Shown: piece by piece, positions 62,310 through 64,000 of the stretch | How the letters are laid out: each line of letters starts with the position of its first letter | Position numbering within the stretch: position 1 is the first letter of the stretch | Origin: an uncultured Selenomonadales bacterium | GTDB taxonomy: Bacteria > Bacillota > Negativicutes > Selenomonadales > Selenomonadaceae | Reading direction: 5' to 3' | DNA: 64,000 nt | Assembly (NCBI GenBank): GCA_947165295.1 | Contig: CAMUZU010000007.1 | Coordinates: 17,395 to 81,394, forward strand | Made by a program: the position numbers and the translations under genes | The notes under the pieces: model-generated | The model's input: only the letters and a program-made list of their open reading frames with translations | What the model was told of the DNA's origin: nothing | Database searches by the model: none

Positions 62310-62533
62310 GTTGCGGCGTCGTCGCTTCGATTCGGTTGATTCGTTGATTCGAGTTTGTAGGATCTACTTTTTCTTTGCTTGCCCAAAGAAAAAGTAGCAA
62401 AAAGAAACGGCACTCCTGCGCGGAGGGCGTTGGTCACTCGTTGCCGAAAAGTTGTCGGTACCGCGTGCCGTGTGTGCCCGCGTTAATGCATCCTGCATTA
62501 AGGCGCGGGCGGCGGCCGTCATCCATGACGGCC
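62310..62533 (-). repeat. dispersed intergenic element, copy 6 (inverted, long subtype)
   Basis: Read on the minus strand: A 62533-62514, B 62509-62477 (CCCGCG/CGCGGG outside, TTAATGCA-GGA-TGCATTAA inside), the extra module shared with copy 4 (about 62476-62400), C 62397-62364 (CTACTTTTTCTTTG/CAAAGAAAAAGTAG) and D 62333-62310 (GAATCGAAGCGACGACGCCG). It fills the 259-base gap before the PtsI-like gene. Confidence 0.85.
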
Positions 62534-62566
62534 GGTTACCGTTGCTGTTGTTTTGGAGGCGATTTA

Positions 62567-62971
62567 ATGACGGACGAACGAAAACTTTTGCCGATTATGC
62601 CGACGGAAAAAATTTCGTTGGACGATTACGTTGCAGGCAGTCCCGCCGCCGAAAAGGAACGAGCCGACGCCGCCTTTGCGCAGGTTGACGCATTGTTTCA
62701 AAAGGTGATTGAACGTCTGCGCGAACGAAACCTTCACGACAAGGCGGGCGATTTCGAGGTTTACCGCATGATGCTTGACGACCCCGCCATAGTTTATGAT
62801 GTCGACGATTTGATTCGTGCGGGAACTTCGGCACCGCAAGCCATGTTGGACGCTTACGAACAGTCCGCCAAAAATTTCGAGTCGATGAACGAAAAATATT
62901 TTCACGAACGGGCGAAGGTTTTTCGTGTGGTCGGCAACTTCCTGGCGAAATTCATTGTCGAAAATCTTTGA
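62567..62971 (+). CDS. stand-alone PtsI N-terminal-like (HPr-binding type) protein
   Basis: 134 residues. The sequence AEKERADAAFAQVDALFQKV, the block YRMMLDDPAIVYDV, and the C-terminal YFHERAKVFRVVGNFLAKFI resemble the N-terminal helical domain of enzyme I and related PEP-utilising enzymes (PEP-utilisers N-terminal domain), which in enzyme I binds HPr. The phosphohistidine and PEP-binding domains are absent and the gene is complete, not cut off. ATG behind TTGGAGGCG; an open frame further upstream runs through the dispersed element and is rejected. The next gene starts 12 bases after its stop. Family match is by eye. Confidence 0.6.
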   Translation: MTDERKLLPIMPTEKISLDDYVAGSPAAEKERADAAFAQVDALFQKVIERLRERNLHDKAGDFEVYRMMLDDPAIVYDVDDLIRAGTSAPQAMLDAYEQSAKNFESMNEKYFHERAKVFRVVGNFLAKFIVENL

Positions 62972-62983
62972 GGAGGCGATTTA

Positions 62984-63376
62984 ATGACGGACGATTACTG
63001 CTTCGCTTGCGGGGCGAACAATCCGATTGGTTTACATTTGACGTTCGATTTCGACGGCGAATTTTTGACGACGCGAAAAGTTTTGCCGAAAGAGTTTCAA
63101 GGTTACGAAGGCACCGCGCACGGCGGTATTTTGTCGACGATGATGGATGAGGCAATGTGCAAGTTTATCAGCGCGAAGTTCAACGAACGGGCTTTGACGG
63201 GGCGGCTTGAAGTCCGTTACAAGTTCCCGACGCCGATTGAACAAGAGCTGAAAATTTCCGCGTGGCAGGAAAGTCAGCGGCGAAACATCATCACCATGCG
63301 TGCGACGGTGGAAACTTCGGGCGGCACAATCACTGCGGAGGCGACGGCAAAATTCGCGGTCGTTGCGTTGTCGTGA
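62984..63376 (+). CDS. hotdog-fold thioesterase (PaaI-like)
   Basis: 130 residues. CFACGANNPIGLHL at the start and GTAHGGILSTMMDEAM in the middle are typical of PaaI-like acyl-CoA thioesterases, the latter containing the helix with the catalytic acid. ATG behind GAGGAGGCG. Its stop overlaps the GTG proposed as the rnr start. Substrate unknown. Confidence 0.82.
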   Translation: MTDDYCFACGANNPIGLHLTFDFDGEFLTTRKVLPKEFQGYEGTAHGGILSTMMDEAMCKFISAKFNERALTGRLEVRYKFPTPIEQELKISAWQESQRRNIITMRATVETSGGTITAEATAKFAVVALS

Positions 63377-64000
63377 GGGCGAAAAATCTTGTCGGCAAGC
63401 TCAGCGTCAACCTGCGCGGCTTCGGCTTCGTCATCGTCGACGACGGCGGCACCGACATTTTCGTTGCGGCGGAGAACATGCGCGGAGCCTTCAACGGCGA
63501 CACCGTCAAAGTCCGAATCACCAACATTTTCCGCGGGCGGCGCGAAGGTCACGTCACCGAAATTGTCGAGCGTGCAAATAAAATCGTCGTCGGCATGTTG
63601 ACGCACTTTGGCAGGAAAGTTGCCGTCGAGCCGGACGACAAACGAATCAACCGCGTGATTGTCCTGCCGAATCAAAAGTTTTTGCCGAACACAAAAGTTG
63701 TCGTCAAGGTCACTTCGTGGGAACCGTTGCGCGGCAAAGTAACCGAAGTTCTCGGCAAGGCGGACGGTGTCGGCGTCGAAGTTCGCGGGATTTTGCGCAG
63801 TCACGGCGTCGAAGAAAATTTCCCGCCCGAAGTTCAAGCGGAGGCGTCGCGCATTGAAACTGAACCGACCGTTGCCGAAATGAATCGCCGCGTCGACCGT
63901 CGAAATTTGCCCGTCGTGACCATTGACGGTGAAGACGCCAAAGACTTGGACGACGGAGTTTTCGCCGAAGTTCGCGACGGCGGATTTTTTTTGGGCGTGT
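63373..64000 (+). CDS. rnr: ribonuclease R, 5' part
   Basis: 209 complete codons before the window edge. Two cold-shock/OB-like segments (GKLSVNLRGFGFVIVDDGGT and EGHVTEIVERANKIVVGML) lead to VTIDGEDAKDLDDGVF, the start of the RNB catalytic domain with its metal-binding aspartates. RNase R is a 3'-5' exonuclease for structured RNA. The GTG overlaps the previous stop (GTGA) with no ribosome site of its own. The helix-turn-helix domain usually present before the first OB fold is missing with this start. Confidence 0.85.
   Translation, partial: MRAKNLVGKLSVNLRGFGFVIVDDGGTDIFVAAENMRGAFNGDTVKVRITNIFRGRREGHVTEIVERANKIVVGMLTHFGRKVAVEPDDKRINRVIVLPNQKFLPNTKVVVKVTSWEPLRGKVTEVLGKADGVGVEVRGILRSHGVEENFPPEVQAEASRIETEPTVAEMNRRVDRRNLPVVTIDGEDAKDLDDGVFAEVRDGGFFLGV

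Noticed and set aside
62375..62566. Longer start for the enzyme I-like protein
   Set aside because: The extra 64 codons are translated element copy 6; ATG 62567 has a strong GGAGG site.

Overview
The window looks like a piece of chromosome from a diderm Firmicute, most likely the class Negativicutes (Selenomonas relatives). Three things suggest this. The gene orders dprA-topA-trmFO-hslV-hslU and secG-carboxylesterase-...-rnr are Firmicute-like. There is a sodium-pumping decarboxylase pair (oadG-oadB), a FliB flagellin methylase and an O-antigen-ligase-type polymerase, so the cell should have an outer membrane. There is also a giant secreted-type protein beginning with an FTFDLQRFA motif. Translation starts are often TTG or GTG behind strong GGAGG sites. 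The assignment is inference; no rRNA is present to test it.

Layout. 1-5665 (minus strand): the start of an unknown gene, a membrane-anchored DUF2939-like protein, surE and ftsY as one operon, then an exported LPP20-like protein and fliB. 5788-12146 (plus): dprA, a shortened and catalytically degenerate topA, trmFO, hslV and hslU. 12246-19029: an accessory block with three paralogous BspA-type leucine-rich-repeat proteins, three small membrane proteins, an XRE-type regulator and a transmembrane Ser/Thr kinase. 19066-22280: tmcAL and the decarboxylase subunits oadG and oadB. 22568-53446: a single uninterrupted gene for a protein of 10,292 residues, almost half the window. It is built from about 35 diverged repeats of roughly 215 residues, then a shorter repeat block, and ends in RTX-like glycine/aspartate motifs. 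53598-64000: valS, folC (with a duplicated 3' end), an O-antigen-ligase-like protein, rex, secG, a carboxylesterase, an acyltransferase, a stand-alone PtsI-like domain, a hotdog thioesterase and the start of rnr.

The most unusual non-coding feature is a family of six dispersed intergenic elements (near 3028, 8595, 10031, 20272, 57595 and 62310, in both orientations). Each has a fixed palindrome A (GGCCGTCATGGATGACGGCC), a hairpin B whose stem sequence changes between copies while pairing is kept and whose CAGGATG core stays nearly fixed, and a long hairpin C (GTTACTTTCTTT...). Palindrome A supplies the final residues GRHG and the stop codon of trmFO, tmcAL and folC. One copy is flanked by a 14-bp direct repeat that splits what looks like an ancestral topA/trmFO overlap, and another sits next to a 191-bp duplication of the end of folC. 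Together these suggest a non-autonomous element that inserts or spreads by duplication at gene ends.

The housekeeping genes cover protein targeting (ftsY, secG), translation (valS, tmcAL, trmFO), proteolysis (hslVU), DNA uptake (dprA), folate (folC), redox control (rex) and RNA turnover (rnr). The LRR/kinase block and the giant protein are the accessory content. No tRNA, rRNA, CRISPR array or intact insertion sequence was seen.
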